NCBI GenBank assembly: GCA_964523415.1
Contig: CAZFZB010000028.1
Coordinates: 1-27,943, forward strand
From: M0108 sp964523415
Lineage (GTDB): Bacteria; Pseudomonadota; Gammaproteobacteria; Chromatiales; Chromatiaceae
Length of the DNA stretch: 27,943 nt
Reading direction: 5' to 3'
Notes under the pieces: generated by a model
Seen by the model: only the letters and a program-made list of their open reading frames with translations
What the model was told of the DNA's origin: nothing
The model's database searches: none
Made by a program: the position numbers and the translations under genes
Part shown: piece after piece, positions 8,801-16,474 of the stretch
Numbering within the stretch: position 1 is the stretch's first letter
Layout: each line of letters starts with the position of its first letter

Positions 8801-9750
8801 GCAAGGAGTTCCAACGCGTCTGGTCTGAAACGTCCCTGGCGATGCAATCCCTGCGCGATAATCCGGATTGTGCCGCCGAGGAACATGACCGCATCGGCGA
8901 CCCAGGTGATCCTGGCTTACACGTCGAGTTGAGCTTCGATCCCGAAGAGGATATTGCCGCCCCCTTCATTCAGCGTGGGGTCCGGCCAAGGCTGGCGGTC
9001 CTGAGGGAGCAGGGTGTTAACGGTCAGATCGAGATGGCGACGGCCTTCCATCAGGCCGGCTTTGCCTGTGTCGATGTCCATATCTCGGACATCATGGCGG
9101 GGAGGATCAACCTGGTCGGTTTCCAGGGCCTGGCCGCTTGTGGTGGTTTTTCCTATGGCGACGTCCTGGGCGCCGGTGAAGGTTGGGCCAAGTCTATCCT
9201 CTTCAATCCCGCCGTTCGCGACCAATTCCAGGCATGGTTTGCCCGTTCCGATACCTTTACTTTGGGCGTCTGCAACGGCTGCCAGATGCTATCGAATTTA
9301 CGGGAACTCATCCCCGGTGCCGATCATTGGCCCCACTTCGTGCGCAATCGTTCTGAGCAATTCGAGGCCCGTACCCTGTTAGTGGAGGTACTGGAGACGC
9401 CCTCCATCCTGCTGGCTGGCATGGCCGGTTCGCGGATGCCTATTGCGGTGGCGCATGGGGAGGGTCGGGCTGAGTTTCGCGATGGTGATCACCTTAGGTC
9501 CGCCGGCAATCGGGTCGTGGTGCGCTATGTGGAAAATGTTGGCGGTATTGCAGAGCGATACCCCGCCAACCCCAACGGATCCCCTCTGGGTATCGCGGGT
9601 CTGACCAACCGGGATGGCCGGGTCACTATTATGATGCCCCATCCGGAACGCGTATTTCGGGCCGTCCAACATAGTTGGCACCCCGATGGTTTGGGCGAGG
9701 ATGGACCCTGGATGAGGCTGTTCCGCAATGCCCGGGCCTGGGTGGGGTAA
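5854..9750 (+). CDS. purL: Phosphoribosylformylglycinamidine synthase, large single-chain form
   Basis: The 1298-residue enzyme converts FGAR, ATP and glutamine to FGAM, the fourth step of purine synthesis. Its length matches the single-chain gammaproteobacterial form (about 1295). An N-terminal PurS-like domain and linker precede the two synthetase halves, which contain VETHNHPTAI at 294-303 and HDVGAGGLSNALPE. The C-terminal glutaminase domain has nucleophile Cys1140 in GVCNGCQM and the His1263-Glu1265 pair in PHPER, so ammonia production and synthesis are both intact. The ATG at 5854 has only a GGAG about 12 nt upstream. The gene stands alone, with a convergent transporter gene downstream. 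The identification is secure. Confidence 0.98.
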   Translation: MLVLRGAPALSDFRLRKLERRLEAEIGRKLNLYAEFRHFVELEQTLDEGERAVLDQLLRYGPKLAGHEPSGELLLVVPRAGTLSPWSSKATDIAHNCGLSKIRRIERGTAYWVSTPEGSLTRAQRRLVALVLHDRMTQQVLLDEEDAACLFLQAEPRPCLTVDLLAGGRAALVQANGDLGLALSDDEIDYLLESFGALDRNPTDVELMMFAQANSEHCRHKIFNASWVIDGQPQRHSLFGMIRHTSEQSPDQVLSAYCDNAAVIQGGEGRRFMPDPEDGVYGEHDEEIHILMKVETHNHPTAIAPDPGAATGSGGEIRDEGATGRGSKPKAGLCGFSVSNLRIPGLERPWEQDHGRPERIVAALDIMLEGPIGAAAFNNEYGRPNLCGYFRTYEQLVPGPCGTELRGYHKPIMIAGGLGNIRPEHVHKHPFPAGSPLVVLGGPAMLIGLGGGAASSMASGASAEDLDFASVQRANPEMQRRCQEVIDRCCARGEDSPILFIHDVGAGGLSNALPELVHDAGRGGSFELRAVPNDDPGMSPMEIWCNESQERYVLAIASDRLEEFKAICERERCPFAVVGETTGEERLLLGDAHFANTPIDMPMPLLFGKPPRMLRDVHHHSFHKPALDLVGLDLKETALRLLRLPTVADKSFLITIGDRSITGLVARDQMVGPWQTPVADVAVTTRDCFGYGGEAMAIGERAPLALVDAAASGRMAVGEAITNLVAADIAAIGDIKLSANWMAAAGHPGEDAKLFETVKAVGLEFCPALGISIPVGKDSMSMKTVWQTKGEQRTMTAPLSLIISAFAPVTDARRTLTPQLRTDLGDTDLILIDLGAGRNRLGGSCLAQVYGQVGDKAPDLEHPESLKRFFAAIRDLAGEGLTLAYHDRSDGGLFVTLCEMAFAGRCGLEIDLDALSSEPLAALFSEELGAVIQVRHTDTDDALKLLHDHGLGAASFVIGSPSGTGEGTIRFLRHGVAVLAGTRKEFQRVWSETSLAMQSLRDNPDCAAEEHDRIGDPGDPGLHVELSFDPEEDIAAPFIQRGVRPRLAVLREQGVNGQIEMATAFHQAGFACVDVHISDIMAGRINLVGFQGLAACGGFSYGDVLGAGEGWAKSILFNPAVRDQFQAWFARSDTFTLGVCNGCQMLSNLRELIPGADHWPHFVRNRSEQFEARTLLVEVLETPSILLAGMAGSRMPIAVAHGEGRAEFRDGDHLRSAGNRVVVRYVENVGGIAERYPANPNGSPLGIAGLTNRDGRVTIMMPHPERVFRAVQHSWHPDGLGEDGPWMRLFRNARAWVG

Positions 9751-9852
9751 CGGGGAGCCTAGCGGTTCGGCGCCACCGCGAATGCCTCCTGGCAGTCGGT
9801 TCCTGTTTCTTTGATGGCTTGGCTCTGGAAGTAACCCCGGGATCCGGCGCAG

Positions 9853-10725
9853 CTAGCCTCCCGCCAACAAGCCCGCCAGTACGATCAGGGCGGAACCGGC
9901 CACCTTCCAGCTGGTGATAGGCTCCTCCCACAGCAGCCAGCCGAAGGCTGCGCCAAAGATGACGGAGAAGTAACTGAAAATTCCCATGCGGGCGACGTTG
10001 GCCATCGAGAGGCCCTGAGTCAGACAGATCTGTCCCAGGGTTGAAAAGACGGCGATGGCCAACAACCAGGCGAAGTTGCGGGGGGAGGGTGTGCTCCAAG
10101 CCCAGGTCAGGGGCAAGCCCGAGAGCAGGACCCCAGTGAAGGCGAAATAGAAGACGATCCGAAAGGTGGATTCGCTACGCGCAAGCCGGCGTATCGTGAC
10201 CTGAACGATGGCGGCGAAAAAACCACCGAGCAGGGCGATGGCCGCGGGGGTGGTGATGCCCTCGAGACTAGGGCGAATGATGATCAGGACACCGCCAAAC
10301 CCCAAGGCTACCGCTAACCAGACCTTTCCCGGCACGGACTCCTTGAGCCAGATCAGGCCGATGAGGGGAATGTAAAGGGGTGCGCTGAGGAACAGGACCA
10401 TGGCCTCGGCCAGAGGGAGGTGCATGAGGGCGAAATAAAAGCAGTACATGGCCGCGAGGCCGGCAACGCCACGCAGGAGATGAAGATGGGGTATCTGGGT
10501 GCGTAGGCTTGGGAGTCCATCCATGAGCAGCCAGGGTGCGAGCAGGACGAGGCCCAGAATGTTGCGAAAAAACACCAGTACCTCGTTGGGTACCTCCGCA
10601 GCGAGAAATCGGACCCCAACACCCATTGCAGCAAAGAGAAATTGGCCGCCGATGATGAGACTGATGCCCAGAGGCAGGCTGTGTCCGGGCCGGCGAAATC
10701 TCACGATGAACGGCTTTCGTTGCAA
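9853..10725 (-). CDS. EamA/DMT-superfamily transporter
   Basis: The 290-residue inner-membrane protein has ten hydrophobic segments arranged as two EamA repeats (about 15-145 and 155-285), the standard build of drug/metabolite exporters. Recognisable features include an early FLFAAMGVGVRFLA helix, the RNILGLV segment in helix 2 and GEPI-like WEEPITSWKV near the start of the last helix pair. The longest frame starts at TTG 10725 with no clear Shine-Dalgarno; GTG at 10704 (codon 8) is an alternative. The substrate cannot be predicted. The gene is convergent with purL (102 nt gap) and divergent from the OmpA-like gene. Confidence 0.88.
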   Translation of the reverse strand: MQRKPFIVRFRRPGHSLPLGISLIIGGQFLFAAMGVGVRFLAAEVPNEVLVFFRNILGLVLLAPWLLMDGLPSLRTQIPHLHLLRGVAGLAAMYCFYFALMHLPLAEAMVLFLSAPLYIPLIGLIWLKESVPGKVWLAVALGFGGVLIIIRPSLEGITTPAAIALLGGFFAAIVQVTIRRLARSESTFRIVFYFAFTGVLLSGLPLTWAWSTPSPRNFAWLLAIAVFSTLGQICLTQGLSMANVARMGIFSYFSVIFGAAFGWLLWEEPITSWKVAGSALIVLAGLLAGG

Positions 10726-10776
10726 TAAAGATACAGTATCATGACAGTCACGTCCTTGATGGCCTTGTTATATTGT

Positions 10777-10803
10777 TTATTTTCAATAGATTGCGCTTTA
10801 AGC
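10777..10803 (-). repeat. Intergenic motif, copy 2
   Basis: Read on the minus strand this is GCTTAAAGCGCAA followed by TCTATTGAAAATAA, closely matching 135-162. It includes an imperfect palindrome CGCTTTAAGCG. It lies about 55-80 nt upstream of the DMT gene start and 40 nt upstream of the likely OmpA-like promoter, so it could be a regulatory site for either. Confidence 0.45.
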
Positions 10804-10843
10804 GAGTTTGGAGCGTTGCGAATAAGTCGGAAGTGGAAAAAGG

Positions 10844-10874
10844 TTGCACTTTTGTCTGAGTTTTACGCTACAAT
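10844..10874 (+). promoter_or_regulatory. Probable sigma-70 promoter of the OmpA-like gene
   Basis: TTGCAC at 10844-10849 and TACAAT at 10869-10874 match the -35 and -10 boxes, with a 19-nt spacer, slightly longer than optimal. The surrounding DNA is AT-rich. Transcription would start near 10881. Confidence 0.45.
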
Positions 10875-11067
10875 TAAGAACGACGGACGATTAGTCGCAA
10901 CAGAGGCTGGGACCCGCGTTTTCGGAGGCTGGCTTCCCGAAGGCTGTGCTTAGGGAGAAGGCGGTGGGCGTCGTTGTTGTCATTCGTCTAATATATACTT
11001 TCAGGCCTTTGCCGAAACGCAGATTTCTAAACCAAGTCCTTCTAACCTGAACAGAGGATAAGAGAAC

Positions 11068-11667
11068 ATGTATAAAACAACGAAGACCCTTCGCGCCCTT
11101 GGGCGCGTAGCGCCGATTGCGCTGGCCGTCGCCATGATGGCGCCTGCCGCCCAAGCGGTTGAGCAGCAGGACAGCTTCTGGTTCGCCGCTGGCGACAAGT
11201 CCCTTCCCGATGGCCAGCTTTGGGTCAATAGTGCTGGCGAATGCTGGCAGAGTGCCTACCCCGACGGTCCCAAGAACCTTCCTCCTTGCGCACCTAAGGT
11301 TGTGGTTGCCGAGAAGGTCACCGTCCGTCTGAACTTTGAGTTCGACAAGTACGAGGTACCCAGGTACGTGGTCAACAAGGAAGAGATTGCCCTGATCGAT
11401 CAGTACATTCGGGACATCAAGGCGACCCCCGAGACCGAGGTGGTTACCGTCACGGGTCACACGGACGCCAAAGGTTCTGACGCCTATAACATGGCGCTCG
11501 GCATGCGGCGCGCTGAGGCTGTTCGCAACTACATCATTGCCCAAGGCTATCCCGCACAAAACGTCGCTCCTGCCGTATCTCGCGGCAAGCGCGAACTCCT
11601 GCCGGAATACTCGCCGGATTCGGTCCAACAGCGTCGCGTCGTGCTGACCAAGGTCGATGTTCAGTAA
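11068..11667 (+). CDS. OmpA-family outer membrane / peptidoglycan-binding protein
   Basis: The 199-residue protein has a signal peptide with cleavage after AQA (residue 30). The mature part begins with a short region containing Cys59 and Cys74, likely a disulfide, and then an OmpA C-terminal domain (about 85-195). That domain has the peptidoglycan-binding signature, GHTDAKGSDAYN with Asp133 and MRRAEAV with Arg147-Arg148, which in the family bind the meso-diaminopimelate side chain. There is no eight-stranded barrel domain, so it is much shorter than E. coli OmpA. AGAGGATAAGAGA upstream supplies the ribosome site. It is monocistronic: its own promoter lies upstream and a strong terminator follows. 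High expression is likely from this setting but not shown. Confidence 0.92.
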   Translation: MYKTTKTLRALGRVAPIALAVAMMAPAAQAVEQQDSFWFAAGDKSLPDGQLWVNSAGECWQSAYPDGPKNLPPCAPKVVVAEKVTVRLNFEFDKYEVPRYVVNKEEIALIDQYIRDIKATPETEVVTVTGHTDAKGSDAYNMALGMRRAEAVRNYIIAQGYPAQNVAPAVSRGKRELLPEYSPDSVQQRRVVLTKVDVQ

Positions 11668-11679
11668 CACTTGGCTATG

Positions 11680-11744
11680 ACCAAGGTGCCTTGGGCACCT
11701 TGGTTAGCAATAAAGCCGGCCCTGGTTCCCAGGACCGGCTTTTT
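11680..11744 (+). terminator. Tandem hairpins with intrinsic terminator after the OmpA-like gene
   Basis: The first hairpin, 11680-11704, is a perfect 11-bp stem (ACCAAGGTGCC with its complement) around a 3-nt loop but has no U-run. The second, 11712-11742, has 14-nt arms with one mismatch and a 3-nt loop and runs into TTTTT, a classic Rho-independent terminator. The first may protect the mRNA end. Confidence 0.9.
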
Positions 11745-11749
11745 GGTGA

Positions 11750-12169
11750 CAGGGTCCCAATATATTTTCGGCAGGGGATGATGGAGTTCGGAGTGCTTGG
11801 CGCTCAAAATGGCTTCGTCTCCTAACAAAACAGCCGCTATCTAGCCTCGGTTCATACCGGTACTGGCCGTACCTCCGGCACGGATTGCCCCTTGGGCCTC
11901 ATGAGGTCTTATTCCCGTTCTATTGCTGTGCCCTCCAGGTGGCTTAAGGCTTGGAGTTGGGGTGTCGATGTGTGCCGGCTCGACGGAAGGGATGGGACGC
12001 GCCCTGGTTCGGTAGTGACTAAGGGGTGAGACCGATCCCTGAGTTGGAGTGGATTCAGGGGCGGATAAGAAATCCGTTACGATCAGTTAGCCAGGTAAGA
12101 GGGTTGGTACTAGCAGCCAGGCTGTCAGCGGACTGGTTCAGCCCGAAACTCCGGCCAGGTAAACAGCGC
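11750..12169. other. Intergenic region without recognisable gene
   Basis: About 420 nt lie between the OmpA-like terminator and the merR-type gene on the other strand. I see no gene, tRNA or promoter I would defend. Minor inverted repeats are present, such as CCCTGA/TCAGGG at 12037-12060 and GGTAC/GTACC near 11861-11875. A 3' terminator for the minus-strand operon might be expected here, but no stem with a U-run on that strand is evident. Confidence 0.4.
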
Positions 12170-12547
12170 TTAACGACTGAGTAACTCCAGAATCTGCTCA
12201 AGCTCGTGGCGGATCTGGTGAGCAATCTGATGGCCCTGAGATGCATCCAGCTTTGCGTTATCTCCAGCAAGTTGCTGACGGGCACCGCTAATTGTAAAGC
12301 CTTGATCGTAGAGGAGATTGCGTATATGACGAACCATGAGGACATCATGGCGCTGATAGTAACGACGGTTGCCGCGACGCTTGACGGGGCTTAATTGGGG
12401 AAATTCCTGTTCCCAATAGCGCAGCACATGGGCCTTGACGCCGCAAAGCTCACTGACCTCGCCAATTGTGAAGTAACGTTTGCCGGGGATTGGCGGCAGT
12501 TCGCCACCCGCCTCGTCCTCGCCTTCTTTATTGTTCGTTTCCAACAT
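12170..12547 (-). CDS. MerR-family transcriptional regulator, ihfA-linked
   Basis: The product is about 125 residues. After a short acidic N-terminus the MerR DNA-binding domain begins at RYFTIGEVSELCGVKAHVLRY, with the helix-turn-helix and the wing (KRRGNRRYYQRHDV). The C-terminal part is a short helical dimerisation segment without the cysteine set of metal-sensing MerR proteins, so no metal role is proposed. Genes of this type sit immediately downstream of ihfA in many gammaproteobacteria. The ATG at 12547 is preferred; a TTG at 12556 three codons upstream is possible. In either case the start lies inside the 3' end of ihfA, which suggests coupled translation. Confidence 0.85.
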   Translation of the reverse strand: MLETNNKEGEDEAGGELPPIPGKRYFTIGEVSELCGVKAHVLRYWEQEFPQLSPVKRRGNRRYYQRHDVLMVRHIRNLLYDQGFTISGARQQLAGDNAKLDASQGHQIAHQIRHELEQILELLSR

Positions 12548-12827
12548 AAGCTTCAACCCGCGACTTGAGTTTCTGGCCGGGGCGGAAGGTCACGACGCGG
12601 CGGGCCGTGATGGGGATTTCCTCACCCGTTTTGGGATTGCGGCCAGGACGCTGCTTTTTTTCGCGTAGATCAAAATTGCCGAACCCGGACAGTTTTACCT
12701 GCTCACCTTTCTCTAAGGCAACCCGGATTTCCTCGAAGAACATCTCGACCATATCCTTGGCTTCGCGTTTGTTGAGGCCTAGTTGTTCGTGGAGGTATTC
12801 GGCCATGTCGGCCTTTGTCAATGCCAT
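12528..12827 (-). CDS. ihfA: Integration host factor subunit alpha
   Basis: The 99-residue protein is a clear IHF-alpha: it opens with MALTKADMAEYL, and contains KLSGFGNFDLREKKQRPGRN, the beta-arm residues PGRNPKTGEEIPI, and ends with the family's short tail. It pairs with IHF-beta (encoded elsewhere) to bend DNA at recombination, replication and promoter sites. The start is 4 nt after the pheT stop, the same order as in E. coli, so it is cotranscribed with pheST. The 3' end overlaps the merR-type gene. Confidence 0.97.
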   Translation of the reverse strand: MALTKADMAEYLHEQLGLNKREAKDMVEMFFEEIRVALEKGEQVKLSGFGNFDLREKKQRPGRNPKTGEEIPITARRVVTFRPGQKLKSRVEAYVGNEQ

Positions 12828-12831
12828 CGCG

Positions 12832-15210
12832 TCAATCTCTCAGTTTAGCCCCAAGTTCGATGTTCAGCCGCTCCAAGACGCGGCCTATGGTCGTTTCTAC
12901 TTCCTCATCCGTAAGTGTCTGAGAAGTGGCTTGTAAAATCAATCCCAGAGCGAAACTTTTTGTACCAATGGGGATTCTCTCGCCCTCATACACATCAAAG
13001 AGGATCAGTTCCCGCAGAAAATCCGAGGCTGTCGCCGCCACGCAGTCTTGGATGCGTTGAAAGGGCAAGGCGCGATCGACCAGAATAGCCAAATCGCGGC
13101 GGATAGCGGGGTAGCGGGAAATGGGCTTAAAGAAGGGCAAAACCCCCTCACGTAGCCCAGTGAGCGTCAGTTCGAAGAGGAAGGCGTTTAAGCTTATGTC
13201 CAGTTCCGCAGCCAACGCCGGGTGCAACATGCCCATGAGGCCGATGGTTCGACCCCCGCGCTCAATACGTGCCGTCTGGCCCGGGTGCAAGGCCGGGTGT
13301 TCATTGGGGACGAAGGAGAAATCGCCGGGTACCCCGGTCAGGGACAGGAGGGCCTCCACATCGGCCTTGAGATCGAAGAAATCGGCACCTTGGGGTGGCT
13401 CGCCCCACTGTTCGGGCAGGGATCTACCCATGATCAAACCGGCTAGCATGGTTTCCTGACGTAAATCTGTCGGATCTTGCTGGAAGCGCAGGCCCGTCTC
13501 GAAGAGACGCATCCGTTCCTGCTGTCGGGCCAGATTACCACGGGCGGTCTGAATAAGCCCTGGCCAAAGGCTGGTGCGCATGGCCGACATTTCCGGGGAG
13601 AGGGGGTTGGAGAGCATTAGCATCCTTTGCCCTGGTTCCAATCGCCGTTGCAACTCAGGGTTGACGAAGCTATAGGTGATGACCTCATGGTAACCGCGAT
13701 CGACCAGTACCAAACGGGCGCGGTCAAGATCAAAGGCGGTCTCGGGTGGGGCCTTGGTGGCGGAGGAGGCTGTAGCATGGCTGGCTGGGATACGGGTGTA
13801 GCCATGTATACGGCCGATTTCCGCGATGACGTCCACCTCGTGTACCAGGTCGAAGCGGCTGCTGGGGGCGGTAACCTCCCAACCATCGAGGCAGGGGGTC
13901 AGCACCATCCCCAGGCGCGCCAGGATATCCGTGAGGGTAGCGTCATCCAGGCTAAGTCCCAATAGGCGGCGAATCCGCTCTCGACGCAAAGTCAAATGGG
14001 AGCGGGGTGGTATATGCTCTTCGACGATGGCCTCGACGATAGGGCCAGGTTCGCCCCCAGCAATGGCGAGCAGTAGGCCGGTGGCGCGTTCAAGGGCGCG
14101 AGCCTGCAGATGGGGATCGACGCCACGTTCGAAGCGATGGGAGGCGTCGGTGTGTAGGCCATGGGCGCGGGCCTTGCCGCTGATATGAGCTGGGGCGAAG
14201 AAGGCGCTTTCGAGGAGGACGTCATGGGTCTCGGGGCCAACGGCGGTTGCGGAACCGCCCATGATGCCAGCTAGGGCAACAGCCTTGGCGGTGTCAGCGA
14301 TGACCAAGGCTCCGGGTTGCAGGGTGATGGTATCGCCATTAAGCAAGGCCAGGTGCTCTCCTGGGTGGCTGAGGCGGACCTGGATCTCCCCCTCCAATTT
14401 GGCTAGATCAAAGCCATGCAGGGGCTGACCAAGTTCCAAAAGCACGAAGTTAGTGATGTCTACCACGGGGCTGATGGCGCGTAGGCCCGAACGGCGTAGG
14501 CGTTCTCGCATCCAAAGAGGAGTCTCGGCATTCGGGTTAATGGCGCGAATGATGCGGCAGGCGTAGCGCGGGCAGGCCTCTGGGGAAAGGAGTGCCACGG
14601 GGAAACGATCGTCCCGACTGGGCGGGATGGCGGGGATAGGGGGGACGCTCACCGGGCTTCGGTTGATGACGCCAACTTCACGTGCAACGCCGGCGATGCT
14701 CAGGCAATCGCTACGATCTGGGGTCAGATCCAACTCGATGCAGGTATCGTCGAGATCCAGCCAGGTGCGAAAATCGTCGCCGATGGGGGCATCCTCCGGT
14801 AAGGCTAGTATGCCATCCGAGGTCTCCGCCAGGCCTAACTCTGCCGCGGAGCAGATCATGCCCTGGGACTCTATGCCGCGCAGTTTGGCCCGTTTGATCT
14901 TGAGGTCGCCGGGCAAGACCGCCCCCAAGGTGGCCACAGGAACACGCTGGCCGATGGCGACATTAGGAGCGCCACAGATGATTTGCAGGGGTTCTCCCCG
15001 GCCAAGGTCAACCTGGCAGACTCTCAGCTTGGCGGCGTTGGGGTGGGCCTCGACCGTTCGGACTAGCCCGATGCTGACGCCCTTGAAGGCGGGTGCCGCG
15101 GGCATCAGGGCATCCACCTCCAGGCCGGCCATGCTCAATTGGTCAGCGAGGGTGGCAGTGTCCACGGCGGGATTCACCCACTCACGCAACCAGGCTTCAC
15201 TGAATCTCAT
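12832..15210 (-). CDS. pheT: Phenylalanyl-tRNA synthetase beta subunit
   Basis: The 792-residue subunit forms the alpha2-beta2 synthetase with PheS. An EMAP-II-like tRNA-binding OB fold lies at about 40-150 (with AKLRVCQVDLG), then the B3/B4 editing domain (about 215-385), the B5 domain (about 400-475), a core domain, and the C-terminal FDX-ACB anticodon-binding domain (about 698-790, starting at SRYPAIRRDLAILVD). Length agrees with E. coli PheT (795). It starts 71 nt after pheS and is followed after 4 nt by ihfA. Confidence 0.98.
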   Translation of the reverse strand: MRFSEAWLREWVNPAVDTATLADQLSMAGLEVDALMPAAPAFKGVSIGLVRTVEAHPNAAKLRVCQVDLGRGEPLQIICGAPNVAIGQRVPVATLGAVLPGDLKIKRAKLRGIESQGMICSAAELGLAETSDGILALPEDAPIGDDFRTWLDLDDTCIELDLTPDRSDCLSIAGVAREVGVINRSPVSVPPIPAIPPSRDDRFPVALLSPEACPRYACRIIRAINPNAETPLWMRERLRRSGLRAISPVVDITNFVLLELGQPLHGFDLAKLEGEIQVRLSHPGEHLALLNGDTITLQPGALVIADTAKAVALAGIMGGSATAVGPETHDVLLESAFFAPAHISGKARAHGLHTDASHRFERGVDPHLQARALERATGLLLAIAGGEPGPIVEAIVEEHIPPRSHLTLRRERIRRLLGLSLDDATLTDILARLGMVLTPCLDGWEVTAPSSRFDLVHEVDVIAEIGRIHGYTRIPASHATASSATKAPPETAFDLDRARLVLVDRGYHEVITYSFVNPELQRRLEPGQRMLMLSNPLSPEMSAMRTSLWPGLIQTARGNLARQQERMRLFETGLRFQQDPTDLRQETMLAGLIMGRSLPEQWGEPPQGADFFDLKADVEALLSLTGVPGDFSFVPNEHPALHPGQTARIERGGRTIGLMGMLHPALAAELDISLNAFLFELTLTGLREGVLPFFKPISRYPAIRRDLAILVDRALPFQRIQDCVAATASDFLRELILFDVYEGERIPIGTKSFALGLILQATSQTLTDEEVETTIGRVLERLNIELGAKLRD

Positions 15211-15281
15211 CTGTTCCTACCTGGCGGGCAACCCAGGGTGTCGGCCCGCTTCAAAATAAAGGGATATCGACCCACGCCCGG

Positions 15282-16313
15282 TCACGCAAACTGCCGGAGG
15301 AATCTCAGGTCATTCTCGAAATAGAGGCGGATATCGTTGATACCGTACCGCAACATGGCCAGGCGCTCGACGCCCATGCCGAAGGCGTAGCCGAGATACC
15401 GCTCCGGGTCTATGCCCACGTGGCGGAAGACCTCCGGATAGACCATGCCGCAGCCCAGCACCTCCAGCCAGCCGCTCTGCTTGCAGACCCGGCAGCCGGC
15501 GCCGTTGCACATGACGCACTGGATATCCACCTCGGCCGAGGGTTCCGTAAAGGGGAAATAGGAGGGGCGGAAACGCAACTCCAGGTCGCGCTCGAAGAAG
15601 TTGGTCAGAAAGTCGTAGAGTACACCCTTGAGATCGGCGAAGCTGACGGCCTCGTCCACCAGCAGCCCTTCCACTTGATGAAACATGGGGGTGTGCGTCA
15701 GGTCAGAATCGCAACGATAGACACGCCCGGGTGCGATGATCTTCAGCGGGGGTCCCTTATTCTCCATGACCCGGATCTGCACCGGTGAGGTATGGGTGCG
15801 CAACAGCCGGTGCTGGTCAAAATAAAAGGTATCGTGCATAGCCCGCGCCGGATGATGGGCGGGGATGTTGAGGGCCTCGAAGTTGTGGTAGTCGTCCTCA
15901 ACCTCTGGCCCTTCCGCGACCTCAAAGCCGGCATTGGCAAAGAAGCGCTCGATGCGTCGCAAGGAGCGGGTTATGGGGTGCAATCCACCCGGCCGTTGAC
16001 CCCTGCCTGGCAGACTGACGTCAATGTGCTCACCCGCCAGTCGTGACACCAGGGCCATCTCTGCGAGGGTGTCCTTGCGGGCCTCAATAGCCTCTTGTAC
16101 CTGGACCTTGGCTAGGTTAATGGCTTGACCGGCACTGGGGCGCTGATCAGGCGGCAGCCGGCCGAGTTGCTTGAGTTGGGCGGTCAGCAGTCCTGACTTG
16201 CCCAGATAACGCACCCGAACCCGATCCAGGGCGGGCAAGTCGGTGGCCGCGGCGATCTCGCCCAAGGCCTCCGCTTGAAGGGGCTCGATGTCGAGCCTGG
16301 TTTCTACGCTCAT
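15282..16313 (-). CDS. pheS: Phenylalanyl-tRNA synthetase alpha subunit
   Basis: The 343-residue subunit carries the class II catalytic core. The N-terminal coiled coil is followed by motif 2 (RVYRCDSDLTHTPMFHQ) and motif 3 (GMGVERLAMLRYG). A CxxC...CxxC cluster (CVMCNGAGCRVC) before GWLEVLGCGM occurs in many PheS proteins and may bind zinc. The frame stays open upstream to 16466, but the ATG at 16313 is chosen because the protein then begins with the normal family N-terminus and the upstream part runs through a terminator-like hairpin. A CCGGG about 11 nt upstream is only a weak ribosome site. It lies downstream of rplT across a leader with an attenuator-like structure. Confidence 0.97.
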   Translation of the reverse strand: MSVETRLDIEPLQAEALGEIAAATDLPALDRVRVRYLGKSGLLTAQLKQLGRLPPDQRPSAGQAINLAKVQVQEAIEARKDTLAEMALVSRLAGEHIDVSLPGRGQRPGGLHPITRSLRRIERFFANAGFEVAEGPEVEDDYHNFEALNIPAHHPARAMHDTFYFDQHRLLRTHTSPVQIRVMENKGPPLKIIAPGRVYRCDSDLTHTPMFHQVEGLLVDEAVSFADLKGVLYDFLTNFFERDLELRFRPSYFPFTEPSAEVDIQCVMCNGAGCRVCKQSGWLEVLGCGMVYPEVFRHVGIDPERYLGYAFGMGVERLAMLRYGINDIRLYFENDLRFLRQFA

Positions 16314-16360
16314 GGTTGTTGCCCGGAATGATGATCCCTGGGGGGAATGGCTAATCTGGA

Positions 16361-16392
16361 ATAAAAAAGGGGAAAGACCATGGCCTTTCCCC
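16361..16392 (-). terminator. Intrinsic terminator / attenuator between rplT and pheS
   Basis: On the minus strand GGGGAAAG pairs with CTTTCCCC over an 8-nt loop and is followed at once by TTTTTT. Upstream, TAGCGG (about 16441-16446) can pair with CCGCTA or be displaced by GCGGTTAGCCGC, hinting at alternative folds. In E. coli the same gap holds the pheST attenuator with a Phe-rich leader peptide; no such leader is seen here. Confidence 0.8.
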
Positions 16393-16474
16393 TCCCTAGC
16401 GGCTAACCGCCCTACGTCTGACTGGGGGGCAAGCCACCCCGCTACGGACGCCCCCGGCTGGGCCAAGGGTGCGG

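Larger units (their letters stand above)
10726..11067. other. AT-rich intergenic region between the DMT and OmpA-like genes
   Basis: This 342-nt gap is clearly more AT-rich than its surroundings. It holds the short inverted repeat GATAC-n-GTATC next to the transporter start, the second copy of the intergenic motif at 10777-10803, and a probable promoter for the OmpA-like gene at 10844-10874. A 70-codon frame at 10741-10953 lies inside but has no ribosome site and no recognisable product, and is not called. The OmpA-like mRNA would have a leader of almost 190 nt, long as for ompA of enteric bacteria. Confidence 0.5.

Noticed and set aside
10741..10953. 70-codon plus-strand frame in the AT-rich gap
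   Set aside because: No ribosome site, no domain, and it covers the likely promoter of the OmpA-like gene.
11680..11742. Pair of hairpins as a CRISPR or repeat array
   Set aside because: The two stems differ in sequence, and the second with its T-run is an ordinary terminator.
16310..16381. Possible pheM-like leader peptide before pheS
   Set aside because: The 23-codon frame starts inside the terminator stem and has only two Phe codons, both inside or after the hairpin, so it cannot work like the E. coli leader.
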